From positions 1 through 64,000 of the forward strand of contig CANPVE010000004.1 in the NCBI GenBank assembly GCA_947581635.1: 64,000 bases of DNA, given 5' to 3'. The stretch is from an uncultured Clostridia bacterium (GTDB lineage: Bacteria > Bacillota > Clostridia > Oscillospirales > Acutalibacteraceae). Below, in pieces: positions 1-7,526 of the stretch. A program made the position numbers and the translations under genes. Position 1 is the first letter of the stretch; each line of letters begins with the position of its first letter. The notes beneath the pieces are model-generated. The model saw only the letters and a program-made list of their open reading frames with translations, was not told the origin of the DNA and ran no database searches.

Positions 1-192
1 CTCGCCATCGTGCGGAAGTACACGGACATCCAAGAACTGACCGCCGAGATCATCCGCGAGTTCGTGGAGAAGGTCTATGTCTACCAGACCGAGCGCGTAG
101 GCGGATACAAAGTCCAGCGCATCCGCATCGTGTGGAACTGTATCGGAGAGTTCGACCCGCCAGCCACAAAAGGGCAAGAAAAAACGGCATAG
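1..192 (+). CDS. Large serine recombinase, C-terminal end (partial)
   Basis: An open frame enters from the left edge and stops at 190-192, leaving 63 residues. The segment KYTDIQELTAEIIREFVEKV, followed by a basic YKVQRIRIVW strand and IGEFDPP, resembles the C-terminal DUF4368-type tail of the large serine recombinases that move Clostridia integrative elements. The catalytic N-terminal domain would lie to the left of the window. If this reading is right, the recombinase gene is the last gene of an integrated element whose end falls between here and the rubrerythrin gene at 431. The family call rests on a short tail and on memory of the family pattern, so the broad class is fairly secure but the subfamily is not. 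No start can be seen. Confidence 0.7.
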   Translation, partial: LAIVRKYTDIQELTAEIIREFVEKVYVYQTERVGGYKVQRIRIVWNCIGEFDPPATKGQEKTA

Positions 193-244
193 CCGCATTC
201 CACGACTATGCCGAATTTTCAAGAAATCATAAATCCCTTAGTTG

Positions 245-275
245 TACCGCCTCTTTACGAGGCGGGTATTTTTTC
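245..275 (+). terminator. Intrinsic terminator after recombinase
   Basis: A perfect 7-bp stem (CCGCCTC at 247-253, GAGGCGG at 259-265) with a TTTAC loop is followed by a T-rich run at 269-274. It would end transcription from the recombinase. Confidence 0.75.
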
Positions 276-284
276 TGTCTTTCT

Positions 285-347
285 TACACAGTTTCGTTTA
301 CACAGTTTTTCTCTCGATTCAGAAAGCGTACACAGTATATTACACAG
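285..347. repeat. Four copies of TACACAG, possible element end or att-adjacent repeats
   Basis: The heptamer TACACAG occurs in the same orientation at 285-291, 299-305, 329-335 and 341-347. It lies between the recombinase terminator and the chromosomal rubrerythrin terminator, where the boundary of a recombinase-borne element would be expected. The repeats are visible directly. A role as recombinase-binding sites or as part of an attachment site is inference. Confidence 0.4.
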
Positions 348-355
348 CCGTTCAC

Positions 356-393
356 GAAAAACGAGGGGTCTGCCTGTTGTGGCAAACCCCTCG
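356..393 (-). terminator. Intrinsic terminator of the rubrerythrin gene
   Basis: The 8-bp stem CGAGGGGT (362-369) / ACCCCTCG (386-393) has an inner TGCC/GGCA pairing. On the minus strand it is followed by a T run (complement of 357-361). It sits 38 bp past the rubrerythrin stop. Confidence 0.8.
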
Positions 394-430
394 AAAACCC
401 GCAAATATGTTGATTTTACGGGCTTTTTGA

Positions 431-973
431 TTAACCGAAATACCTCTTGAGCAGCCCTTCAAAGGCTTTGCCATGTCGAGCCTCGTCACGTGCCATCTCG
501 TGAACAGTGTCGTGGATAGCGTCGAGATTGAGTGCCTTTGCGCGTTTTGCAAGGTCTGTCTTACCGGCGGTCGCGCCATTTTCAGCCTCAACTCTCATCT
601 GCAGATTCTTCTTTGTAGAATCGGTGAGCACCTCGCCCAGCAGCTCAGCGAATTTAGCCGCGTGCTCTGCTTCTTCATAGGCCGCTTTCTCCCAGTACGC
701 GCCAATTTCAGGATAGCCCTCGCGATATGCAACTCTCGACATTGCCAAGTACATACCTACTTCAGAACATTCGCCGTTGAAATTGGCCCTCAGATCCTCC
801 TTGATGTCCTCGGGAGCGTCGGAAGCAACGCCCACAACGTGTTCCGCCGCCCATGACATCTCGGAGTCCTGCTTGACAAACTTGGAAGCGGGAGCCTTAC
901 ATACAGGACACTGCTCGGGAGCAGCATCGCCCTCATAAACATAACCACATACTGAACATACAAACTTCGCCAT
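431..973 (-). CDS. Reverse-type rubrerythrin (N-terminal rubredoxin, C-terminal ferritin-like domain)
   Basis: This is a 180-residue cytoplasmic non-haem iron protein that reduces hydrogen peroxide in anaerobes, usually with NADH-linked electron donors. The rubredoxin domain comes first: CSVCGY and CPVCKAP in the first 30 residues give the four iron-binding cysteines. A ferritin-like four-helix domain follows (about 45-180) with the carboxylate/His motifs EEAEHAAKF and DEARHGKAF. This is the reverse of the domain order in classical rubrerythrin and matches the clostridial reverse rubrerythrin/NADH peroxidase group. The ATG at 973 is chosen because GGAGGT lies 8 bp upstream; an in-frame start at 1033 would add 20 residues unlike the family. 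It is a single-gene unit with its own terminator. Confidence 0.93.
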   Translation of the reverse strand: MAKFVCSVCGYVYEGDAAPEQCPVCKAPASKFVKQDSEMSWAAEHVVGVASDAPEDIKEDLRANFNGECSEVGMYLAMSRVAYREGYPEIGAYWEKAAYEEAEHAAKFAELLGEVLTDSTKKNLQMRVEAENGATAGKTDLAKRAKALNLDAIHDTVHEMARDEARHGKAFEGLLKRYFG

Positions 974-1026
974 AATAATGACCTCCGTTTTTAAAATGAG
1001 TTTTATAGTCTTCTGTAAGCAGCAAT

Positions 1027-1053
1027 ATGCCACTCACAATATTCACGTGGCAT
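1027..1053. promoter_or_regulatory. Dyad upstream of rubrerythrin
   Basis: A perfect 7-bp inverted repeat, ATGCCAC (1027-1033) and GTGGCAT (1047-1053) with a 13-bp spacer, lies about 55 bp upstream of the rubrerythrin start. No T run follows on either strand, so it is not a terminator. It could be an operator or a leader hairpin. It does not look like a PerR box. Confidence 0.35.
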
Positions 1054-1159
1054 TAAAAAATGTCATCGTAAAGTTTTGTAAATTGTATCACAAACCGCGC
1101 AAAAAATTAATAAACAATTTGTAAATAATTACAAGCGTGACAGTATAAATGAACCCTAA

Positions 1160-1696
1160 TCAAACCTTGCCGCCGAATATATCCTCATAGACGCCTATGC
1201 AGTGAGTGATTATCTTCATTGCCTCTTCCCTGCCCTGAACCTCGGTAACACAAGTCTTGGTTCCCTCGAGGTTCTTGTAGACCTCGAAGAAATGCGCTAT
1301 TTCTTCAAATATGTGCTTCGGCAGCTCGCTTATGTCCTTGTATTCATTATAGGAGGGGTCCTTTATCGGAATGGCTATGATTTTTTCGTCGGCCGAATCG
1401 TTGTCGGTCATCTTGATCACTCCTATGGGATAGCACTGAACCAGTGTGAGGGGCAGTATCTCCTCCTGACAGATCACAAGAACGTCCAGTGGGTCATCGT
1501 CCGCCGCAAGCGTGCGCGGAATAAAACCGTAATTTGCGGGATAGTGTGTAGATGTATAGAGCACTCGGTCGAGCTTTAGCATACCGGTCGCTTTATCAAG
1601 CTCATACTTATTCTTACCGCCTTTGGAAATCTCAATACAGGCCACAAAATCTTCCGGCGCGATTCGTTCTTTTGCAATGTGATGCCAGATATTCAT
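1160..1696 (-). CDS. ppa: Inorganic pyrophosphatase, family I
   Basis: This 178-residue soluble enzyme hydrolyses pyrophosphate to phosphate and pulls biosynthetic reactions forward. The family I signature is intact: DDDPLDVLV supplies the metal-binding aspartates, preceded by the YPANYGFIPRT segment. The length agrees with bacterial family I enzymes. The start MNIWHH at 1696 has AGAGGT 7 bp upstream; the longer in-frame start at 1732 would overlap the promoter -10 box. A consensus-like promoter at 1732-1760 drives it. Many Firmicutes use the unrelated manganese-dependent family II enzyme instead, so family I is worth noting but not rare in Clostridia. Confidence 0.95.
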   Translation of the reverse strand: MNIWHHIAKERIAPEDFVACIEISKGGKNKYELDKATGMLKLDRVLYTSTHYPANYGFIPRTLAADDDPLDVLVICQEEILPLTLVQCYPIGVIKMTDNDSADEKIIAIPIKDPSYNEYKDISELPKHIFEEIAHFFEVYKNLEGTKTCVTEVQGREEAMKIITHCIGVYEDIFGGKV

Positions 1697-1731
1697 CGGC
1701 AAATACCTCTTTTCAATGTTTACTTTGCACA

Positions 1732-1760
1732 ATTATATCATAATTCTCCCATGCTTTCAA
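1732..1760 (-). promoter_or_regulatory. ppa promoter
   Basis: On the minus strand TTGAAA (1760-1755) and TATAAT (1737-1732) are separated by 17 bp, a sigma-A-type promoter ending 35 bp before the ppa start. Confidence 0.75.
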
Positions 1761-1822
1761 TACCGACGTGTAGATTTAAAAAATAATTTTCTTCTCTCAC
1801 TTCTCTCATATCTTTAAAACAG

Positions 1823-1846
1823 CAACGATAATTGGATTTATCGTTG
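1823..1846. other. Hairpin between divergent promoters
   Basis: A perfect 9-bp inverted repeat, CAACGATAA (1823-1831) and TTATCGTTG (1838-1846) with a 6-base loop, lies between the divergent ppa and cysteine desulfurase promoters. No T run follows on either strand. Its function is unknown; an operator shared by both promoters is one possibility. Confidence 0.4.
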
Positions 1847-1897
1847 GCTTAATCTTTCGACTGCGTGTCTGTCCTTACAAATTAATAAAATTAACTA

Positions 1898-1926
1898 TTG
1901 CATTAATAAGACAAATGGTGTATAAT
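1898..1926 (+). promoter_or_regulatory. Cysteine desulfurase promoter
   Basis: TTGCAT (1898-1903) and a perfect TATAAT (1921-1926) are 17 bp apart. The predicted transcript would start near 1933, which supports the downstream TTG start of the gene rather than the ATG at 1946. Confidence 0.75.
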
Positions 1927-1984
1927 CAACTGAGATGTAATTTTTATGTCAAAATGTCCATTTCTGGCAAGGAGTGTTTTTCTG

Positions 1985-3160
1985 TTGGGAACAAACGGTG
2001 AGATTGAGCCGATAGGCTCCGAGATATATTTTGATAGCTGCGCCACGACAAAGCCGTGTGCCGAGGCACTCTCGGCCGGACTTGAGGCCATGCGTTATTC
2101 ATGGGGCAACGCCTCGTCTACCCACACGCGCGGAACCGAGGCTGCATTTAAAATTCGCGAGGCCCGCCATGCGGTTGCCGATGCGCTTTCGGCGCAACCC
2201 GAGGATATATTCTTCACATCAGGCGGCACAGAGGCAAACAACATAGCCGTATTCGGAGCGGCCTGCAAAAACAAAAAACAGGGTGGCAGAATAGTCACTA
2301 CCGCCATAGAACATTCTTCTGTGCTCGACAGCGTGAATGAATTGGAAAAACGGGGAGTTGAAGTTGTGCGGCTTGTTCCGGACAACAAAGGACATATATC
2401 CCCCGACGATATTCGCAGTGCAATAAATCCCAACACGATACTCGTTTCGATGATGATGGTGAACAATGAGGTCGGCAGCATCCTTCCTGTTGCGGAAGCT
2501 GTAAAGGCGGCGCGCAAAAATGCCCCCCGTGCTTTGATTCACTGTGACTGCGTGCAGGCATTCGGCAAAATTCCCATAAGCGTCAGACAGCTCGGCGCCG
2601 ACATGGTTACGGTTTCGGCACACAAAATACATGGAATCAAGGGCGCAGGCGCACTCTGGAAGAAAAGCTGGGTGCATATTCCGCCGCTGTTTTACGGCGG
2701 ACATCAGGAGAATTCTTTTCGTCCCGGCACCGAGGCTACTCCCGCGATTGCATCATTTGGCGCGGCGGCGGAGAGAATGTGCTCACGCAAGAGTATAGGT
2801 GAACGTCTCTCTCATATAACTGAACTTCACGAATACATGATAAAGGGGCTCTTGCAGATCGACGGAATCGTGATAAACAGTCCAAGTGACGGACTGCCGT
2901 ATATAGTCAATTTTAGCACCTGCTGTATCAAAGCCGAGACTATGCTTAATTTTCTCTCCGAACGCGGTATATACGTCTCAGGAGGCTCGGCGTGCGCCAA
3001 GGGTGAGCCGAGTCATGTGCTCAAGGCGCTCAACCTCCCTCGCGAAATCTCAGACAGCGCGATTCGCGTGAGCTTCTGCGGTGACAATAACAAACGCGAA
3101 ATTGATGCGTTCTTAAATGTACTCAAAGAGGGAATGAATACTCTCGCACACTTTTGCTGA
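1985..3160 (+). CDS. Cysteine desulfurase (class V aminotransferase, NifS/IscS-like)
   Basis: This is a 391-residue PLP enzyme that takes sulfur from cysteine as a persulfide and passes it to acceptors. Visible motifs are the N-terminal IYFDSCATTKP (usually DNAATT), the PLP-lysine region VSAHKIHGIKGAGAL, the HQENSFRPGTEATP loop, and the catalytic-cysteine loop SGGSACAKGEPSHVLKAL. The TTG at 1985 is preferred because AAGGAG lies 10 bp upstream and the promoter starts RNA only about 13 bases before the alternative ATG at 1946. The next gene is thiI, 172 bp downstream, so this enzyme probably supplies persulfide sulfur to ThiI for 4-thiouridine, as in the NifZ-ThiI pair of Bacillus. The substitution of Ser-Cys for Asn-Ala in the N-terminal motif is a small oddity. 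Confidence 0.92.
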   Translation: MGTNGEIEPIGSEIYFDSCATTKPCAEALSAGLEAMRYSWGNASSTHTRGTEAAFKIREARHAVADALSAQPEDIFFTSGGTEANNIAVFGAACKNKKQGGRIVTTAIEHSSVLDSVNELEKRGVEVVRLVPDNKGHISPDDIRSAINPNTILVSMMMVNNEVGSILPVAEAVKAARKNAPRALIHCDCVQAFGKIPISVRQLGADMVTVSAHKIHGIKGAGALWKKSWVHIPPLFYGGHQENSFRPGTEATPAIASFGAAAERMCSRKSIGERLSHITELHEYMIKGLLQIDGIVINSPSDGLPYIVNFSTCCIKAETMLNFLSERGIYVSGGSACAKGEPSHVLKALNLPREISDSAIRVSFCGDNNKREIDAFLNVLKEGMNTLAHFC

Positions 3161-3204
3161 TCGTTTATAAAAACAAAAACAGAAACGTGAAAAATATAAA
3201 AATT

Positions 3205-3232
3205 TTGACAAATCAAAACAAATTCTTAATAA
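3205..3232 (+). promoter_or_regulatory. Possible thiI promoter
   Basis: TTGACA (3205-3210) is followed after 16 bp by TAATAA (3227-3232). A second AT box, TATAAT at 3252-3257, has no good -35 partner. Either could give the thiI operon its own promoter. Confidence 0.4.
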
Positions 3233-3332
3233 TACCATTAAAAAACTGTTGTATAATTATGATGGTACAGGGTGTAGTGGGTTCGTATTTAATATTCACA
3301 GAATTCACGGATTTTTGGAAGGGGAATAATTT

Positions 3333-4520
3333 TTGAACGAGATTATACTTATCAAAAACGGAGAACTTGCGCTCAAGGGTCTCAACCGCAGAAGCTTTGA
3401 GGAGGCGCTTTCGCGGAATATTCAAAAGGCGGCCGCTCCGTGCGGACCCGTCAAAGTATTCTGCTCACAATCCACAATGTATGTCACTCCGCTTGAATAC
3501 GCCGATATTGACGAAGTAACGGAACGGGTATCAAGGGTTTTTGGCATAGCCGCTCTGAGCCGTGCCGCAGAGGTCGAGAAGAATATGGATCAGATTCTTC
3601 CGGCCGTATGTGAATACCTGCGTGACGAATTGGAAAGCGCCGACACCTTCAAGGTAAACGCTAAGCGCGCGGACAAAAAATTTCCGCTCAAAAGCCCGGA
3701 AATATGCGTTGCGGCGGGCGAATATATTTTAAATAAATTCCCTCACCTGTCAGTAGACGTCCACGAACCCGACCTCACTGTGACTATAGAGATAAGAGAT
3801 GCGGCCGCATATATACACAAGCAGCCGATTCGCGGGGCGGGCGGTCTTCCTGTGGGAACGGGAGGACGAGCCTGTGTTATGATATCCGGTGGTATAGACT
3901 CGCCTGTCGCCTCGTGGATGATGGCCAAGCGTGGTCTGGAACTGTCGGCGGTCAATTTCGCAAGTCCCCCCTACACCAGCCGCCGCGCCGAGGACAAGGT
4001 GCGCAGCCTGCTTGAAAAAGTGGCCAGGTGGTCTGGAGATATTCGCCTGCACATAGTCCCCTTCACCGAAATTCAGGAGGCGATACGAGACTATTGCCCG
4101 GAAGATATGCTTACGGTGATAATGCGCAGGTATATGATAAAAATAGCTGAGATTATAGCACGAAAAGACGGAGCGCTTGCGTTGGTAAGCGGCGAAAGCG
4201 TAGGACAGGTGGCAAGTCAAACCCTGCGGGCGCTTCAATGTACCGACGCCGCAGCCGATATGCCGGTACTTCGCCCGGTGATAGGCATGGACAAGGAAGA
4301 AATTGTCAGTATCGCGCGCAAAATAGATACATTCGACATATCAATCCTCCCATATGAGGATTGCTGCACCGTATTCACACCAAAGCATCCCAAGACCAAG
4401 CCGATACTTGAGAAGGTAATTCAAGCGGAAAAAGCACTGGAGTGCGCGGAAGTAAATGTAAACGCCATGATTGAAAGGGCGGTAAACGGCACTGTTGCAG
4501 AGGTCGTCAAACCAAGATAA
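3333..4520 (+). CDS. thiI: tRNA 4-thiouridine synthase ThiI
   Basis: This 395-residue cytoplasmic enzyme activates uridine 8 of tRNA with ATP and installs sulfur; in some bacteria it also acts in thiamin thiazole synthesis. An N-terminal ferredoxin-like part and a THUMP domain (about 60-165) bind tRNA. The PP-loop pyrophosphatase motif SGGIDSPVASWMMAKRG follows, and the C-terminal part holds the YEDCCTVFTPKHP motif with the reactive cysteine. There is no rhodanese domain, so sulfur must come straight from a cysteine desulfurase, consistent with the gene upstream. The start is TTG at 3333 with GGAAGGGG about 9 bp upstream. It is followed after 39 bp by pncC, forming the front of a four-gene run. 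Confidence 0.95.
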   Translation: MNEIILIKNGELALKGLNRRSFEEALSRNIQKAAAPCGPVKVFCSQSTMYVTPLEYADIDEVTERVSRVFGIAALSRAAEVEKNMDQILPAVCEYLRDELESADTFKVNAKRADKKFPLKSPEICVAAGEYILNKFPHLSVDVHEPDLTVTIEIRDAAAYIHKQPIRGAGGLPVGTGGRACVMISGGIDSPVASWMMAKRGLELSAVNFASPPYTSRRAEDKVRSLLEKVARWSGDIRLHIVPFTEIQEAIRDYCPEDMLTVIMRRYMIKIAEIIARKDGALALVSGESVGQVASQTLRALQCTDAAADMPVLRPVIGMDKEEIVSIARKIDTFDISILPYEDCCTVFTPKHPKTKPILEKVIQAEKALECAEVNVNAMIERAVNGTVAEVVKPR

Positions 4521-4559
4521 AAGATAATCGCGTTGTAACTCGGATTGGAGGGAATGACA

Positions 4560-5090
4560 ATGGATGAATTTGAATTATCCAAACAGCTTGTAAGTGTTCT
4601 CAAGAAGCGCTCATTGAAGATCGCCTCTGCGGAATCATGTACCGGAGGTCTTATCTCAAAGATAATAACCGACGCTCCCGGAGCTTCTGATGTCTTCGAT
4701 GTTGGAATAACCACCTATTCTAATGAGATGAAAAGTAAAATGCTGGGTGTTCCGAGCGACATTTTGGATCAATACGGTGCGGTTTCACAGCAGACTGCTC
4801 GGGCGATGGCACAGGGAATACTCATGGTTTCCGGCGCTGATATAGGCGTAGCAACCACTGGTATTGCAGGTCCGGGAGGTGGAACTCCCGAGAAGCCTGT
4901 AGGGCTTGTGTATATCGCTATCGCTGCGTCAGACAATATAGCCGCATTGTGCGGCAGGGAAACAGTTGTAGTTACACGGCTTATGATAGACGAAGCCGAC
5001 ACTGACAGGGAATACATCAGGCGTAAAGCGGCGGAAACCGTTTTGCTGAGCGTTATTGAATATCTCGGTAATATACAAGGCAACGAGTGA
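4560..5090 (+). CDS. pncC: CinA C-terminal family nicotinamide-nucleotide amidase
   Basis: This 176-residue protein is the stand-alone C-terminal half of CinA, which hydrolyses nicotinamide mononucleotide to nicotinate mononucleotide in NAD salvage. Family motifs are SAESCTGGLIS near the N-terminus with the catalytic serine, TTYSNEMK, and GIAGPGGGTPEKPVG. The N-terminal MoCF-like half found in full-length CinA is absent. The ATG at 4560 is chosen because GGAGGG lies 7 bp upstream; the upstream in-frame TTG (4545) and ATG (4554) overlap that site. It lies 39 bp after thiI and 23 bp before the sortase gene, so co-transcription is likely. A degenerate MoCF-like protein is encoded two genes downstream. 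Confidence 0.92.
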   Translation: MDEFELSKQLVSVLKKRSLKIASAESCTGGLISKIITDAPGASDVFDVGITTYSNEMKSKMLGVPSDILDQYGAVSQQTARAMAQGILMVSGADIGVATTGIAGPGGGTPEKPVGLVYIAIAASDNIAALCGRETVVVTRLMIDEADTDREYIRRKAAETVLLSVIEYLGNIQGNE

Positions 5091-5113
5091 GAATGTGAAA
5101 GGAATGATTAAGA

Positions 5114-6205
5114 TTGGAAAATCAGTACAGCAGTCAATGGTATGAGTCACTGGCACGCGATCTCAAAAGCGGTGCCAAAGCACCCACAGCTCCGCCTGTG
5201 TCATCCGCCGCCGAAATTCCCGAAATTGCACCGATCGATTTCACTGACGATTTCGTAAGCGGCAGATTTGTTGACACACTTGAGCCGCCTACCGTCACAA
5301 ATACAAACACGAAGAAAAAGACAAAATCCAAGAAAAAGAAAAAATCCGATCCGCTCACTAATGTAATATTGGCGCTGTCGATATGCGTATTTCTCGGTTC
5401 AGCGGGTTTCCTTGTGTATAAGTACGTTATTGAGCCGATGCAGATTCAAGGTCAAATGGAAGAACTGAAAGATTCCAAGGGTGACGGAGACAACGAAGTA
5501 AAATCCGCCGACAACGGCATTTGGACCAGTGGCGAAACAGTGGAAGAAGCTAGAAATGAAGACGGCACGCTGAAAGCCTTTGATAAGATTTTGGCTGAGA
5601 ATCCAGATACTATAGGCTGGATACAGGTGCCGAATACCCCCATAGATTACGCGGTGGTACAGACTGACGACAACGATTACTACCTCACTCACAATTTTGC
5701 AAAGAAATACGATGCGGCCGGCTGCCCGTTCCTTGACTATCAAAATGTGGTGGGTCCCAACGGTCAGCTTTCACAGTGTTCTGTGATTTATGCGCATCAC
5801 CGCCGCAACGGAACTATGTTTGCCAAGCTGAAAAATTATAATGAGGTCGACTTTTACAAGCAAAACCCCGTAATCAAATTCGATACCATCTATGACCGGA
5901 GCGAGTGGGTTGTGTTCTCAAATTTCCGCGCCACCACAAACAGTTCTACGGGCAAGATCTTTGAATATAGGAAGTTCGATTTTAAAGATGCCAACGAATT
6001 CAATGAGTTTGTCACGGCAATAAAAAAGCGTTCCTATTTTAACACTCCCGTTGATGTCAATGAAAATGATAAGATTCTTCTGCTCTCCACCTGCTCGTAT
6101 GAGAAACAACACTGGAGAATGGTAATCGCTGCGCGCAAGGTTCGCGAGGGTGAAACGATAGATGTAAGAAGCGCAGAAAAGAACAATTCTGTCCTGTGGC
6201 CGTAA
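5114..6205 (+). CDS. srtB: Class B sortase
   Basis: This 363-residue membrane transpeptidase would attach proteins bearing a C-terminal sorting signal to peptidoglycan or to other proteins. It has an unusual cytoplasmic N-terminal region of about 80 residues ending in a long lysine-rich stretch (67-77), one membrane segment (about 82-104), and an external catalytic domain. The catalytic residues are visible: His in IYAHHRRNG (about 228), Cys in LLLSTCSYE (about 327), and Arg in the following strand (about 335 or 341). The PIDYAVVQTDDNDYYL block is typical of class B. The start is TTG at 5114 with AAAGGA 10 bp upstream. No protein in this window carries an obvious sorting signal, so its substrate must be elsewhere. 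It sits between pncC and a MoCF-like gene. Confidence 0.93.
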   Translation: MENQYSSQWYESLARDLKSGAKAPTAPPVSSAAEIPEIAPIDFTDDFVSGRFVDTLEPPTVTNTNTKKKTKSKKKKKSDPLTNVILALSICVFLGSAGFLVYKYVIEPMQIQGQMEELKDSKGDGDNEVKSADNGIWTSGETVEEARNEDGTLKAFDKILAENPDTIGWIQVPNTPIDYAVVQTDDNDYYLTHNFAKKYDAAGCPFLDYQNVVGPNGQLSQCSVIYAHHRRNGTMFAKLKNYNEVDFYKQNPVIKFDTIYDRSEWVVFSNFRATTNSSTGKIFEYRKFDFKDANEFNEFVTAIKKRSYFNTPVDVNENDKILLLSTCSYEKQHWRMVIAARKVREGETIDVRSAEKNNSVLWP

Positions 6206-6250
6206 GCTTTAACTCTTTTATCTTCAACACAATGCAGGTGGTGAAATTGA

Positions 6251-7090
6251 TTGTCAGCCGGAATTGTTTGGTATAAAATGCAGCCTGATTCCGATATATC
6301 TGCCGCCGTAAGCGACCTGCTCACCGACTACTGCGGGCCTGTAAAAAGCCATGACGTCACCGTTAATCCCCAGAGAGTGTCGGTGCTGACAGCAGAAATT
6401 TTGTTGCGCTCGGACGTTGTAATATTCGTTGGCGGTATGGATATAATAACTCCCGAACAAAATATAGTTTTTCTCATCTCGCGTACACTCGGAATACCGC
6501 TCGAACGAGGCAAGCGCAGCCGTTCCAAATATGTGTTTGACACTCTTCACGGCACAAGGTTGCCTTCGCTCAAAGGTTCGGTGCTCTTCCCCACGCGTTT
6601 TGGCGGTCCCGAGGGAATATTGCTGATGTCGGGGAGCCAGACTGTCATCATCCTTCCGAGCATGACCAGAGCGGCGGTCATCGCCGCAGTTTCAATGAGA
6701 AAATTCTTGGCCCCCTATGTGAGCGAGCGCAGGAGCGACGCCGCCTCAGTGTTGCCGGAAATTCCCGAACCAAAAGAATACTGTAAATTCGATCGCCGCC
6801 ATACGTGTAGAAAGGCAGTTACCCGTGAATACAGTGAGAGCGGTCTGAATGCCGTGATGGAACGCGCCGTGTCGTATGCACGGCGCAGGTCCGATATCAA
6901 TGACTATGTTTCATACGAATATCCGGAAGAGCATATAGAATTGAAGACGGACTGTGAGGCTCAAAATGAGTATTACAGAAAGCTTTCCAGGGCGGGAAAG
7001 GCTCGAAATGTTATATCGCTTATTGCGGTTATCGGTGTAATTATAGCGCTGATAACCGCAGCGTGTATGAACCCTGACGGTTTACTTTGA
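6251..7090 (+). CDS. Degenerate MoCF/CinA-N-like protein with C-terminal membrane anchor
   Basis: This 279-residue protein is not clearly a known enzyme. Residues about 35-160 follow the outline of the molybdopterin-binding MoCF fold of MoaB and the CinA N-terminal half: a VVIFVGGMDIITPEQN block where these have GG-GPT-DD-T, and RFGGPEGILL with VIILPSM where they have a PVG-APG loop and LPG-P. The key acidic and glycine residues are partly replaced, so catalytic activity is doubtful. A charged middle region follows, and the protein ends in one membrane helix (about 252-272, VISLIAVIGVIIALITAACM). The start is TTG at 6251 with AGGTGG about 9 bp upstream, 45 bp after the sortase gene. Its operon mate pncC is the matching CinA C-terminal half. 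Confidence 0.5.
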   Translation: MSAGIVWYKMQPDSDISAAVSDLLTDYCGPVKSHDVTVNPQRVSVLTAEILLRSDVVIFVGGMDIITPEQNIVFLISRTLGIPLERGKRSRSKYVFDTLHGTRLPSLKGSVLFPTRFGGPEGILLMSGSQTVIILPSMTRAAVIAAVSMRKFLAPYVSERRSDAASVLPEIPEPKEYCKFDRRHTCRKAVTREYSESGLNAVMERAVSYARRRSDINDYVSYEYPEEHIELKTDCEAQNEYYRKLSRAGKARNVISLIAVIGVIIALITAACMNPDGLL

Positions 7091-7221
7091 GCATCATCCG
7101 ATAATAGTACGCAATTTTTCTGATTTAAAGGAATACATTTCGTCAATTATGCGTTTTGAAATTGACATCTGTTACGCGTGTTATAAATTCACTTGTGCAA
7201 AGGCAGAAAGAGGTGTTGGCA

Positions 7222-7323
7222 TTGTATTATAAACACAACTTTTGGGTTAAGATTGTCGCTCTGATTCTTGCGGGGCTTATGGTCCTTGGAGTGGTTGCGG
7301 GTGCAATCTTTAGTATGTTCTAA
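7222..7323 (+). CDS. 33-residue single-span membrane peptide
   Basis: A short frame encodes MYYKHNFWVKIVALILAGLM and 13 more residues, mostly hydrophobic. The basic, aromatic start and single helix predict an N-in membrane peptide. TTG at 7222 is preceded by AAAGAGGTG with 6-bp spacing, which is as good as the sites of neighbouring real genes; an alternative TTG at 7216 overlaps that site. It lies in a 436-bp gap between the MoCF-like gene and an XRE regulator. No function is known to me, and translation is unproven. Confidence 0.5.
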   Translation: MYYKHNFWVKIVALILAGLMVLGVVAGAIFSMF

Positions 7324-7383
7324 TCTATGACGCCGAGTTAATTTTGCATATTTCACAATGTAAGGTTTAAATTTTTATTGTGA

Positions 7384-7421
7384 TTGTGGAATTCACAAAA
7401 TTTAAGTGAATGTTATTCACT
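7384..7421. promoter_or_regulatory. Two dyads, possible XRE operators
   Basis: TTGTG-GAATT-CACAA (7384-7398) and AGTGAAT-GTT-ATTCACT (7405-7421) are perfect inverted repeats whose centres lie about 22 bp apart, two helical turns. They sit just upstream of the promoter at 7427-7455 for the XRE gene, which makes autoregulation plausible. Confidence 0.45.
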
Positions 7422-7426
7422 AATAC

Positions 7427-7455
7427 TGGAAAAGCAAATTTATTTTAAGTATAAT
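7427..7455 (+). promoter_or_regulatory. Promoter of the XRE gene
   Basis: TGGAAA (7427-7432) and TATAAT (7450-7455) are 17 bp apart. The dyads at 7384-7421 end 6 bp upstream of the -35 box. Confidence 0.55.
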
Positions 7456-7526
7456 TAGCAGTGGGAATGTTATCCCTATGTAGATTTTTTCGTATTATCT
7501 TAAACTATTTATTAGGTGGTGCTTTT

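Noticed and set aside
7161..7185. TTGACA and TATAAA before the 33-residue frame
   Set aside because: Only 14 bp separate them, too short for a normal sigma-A promoter; not listed as a feature.
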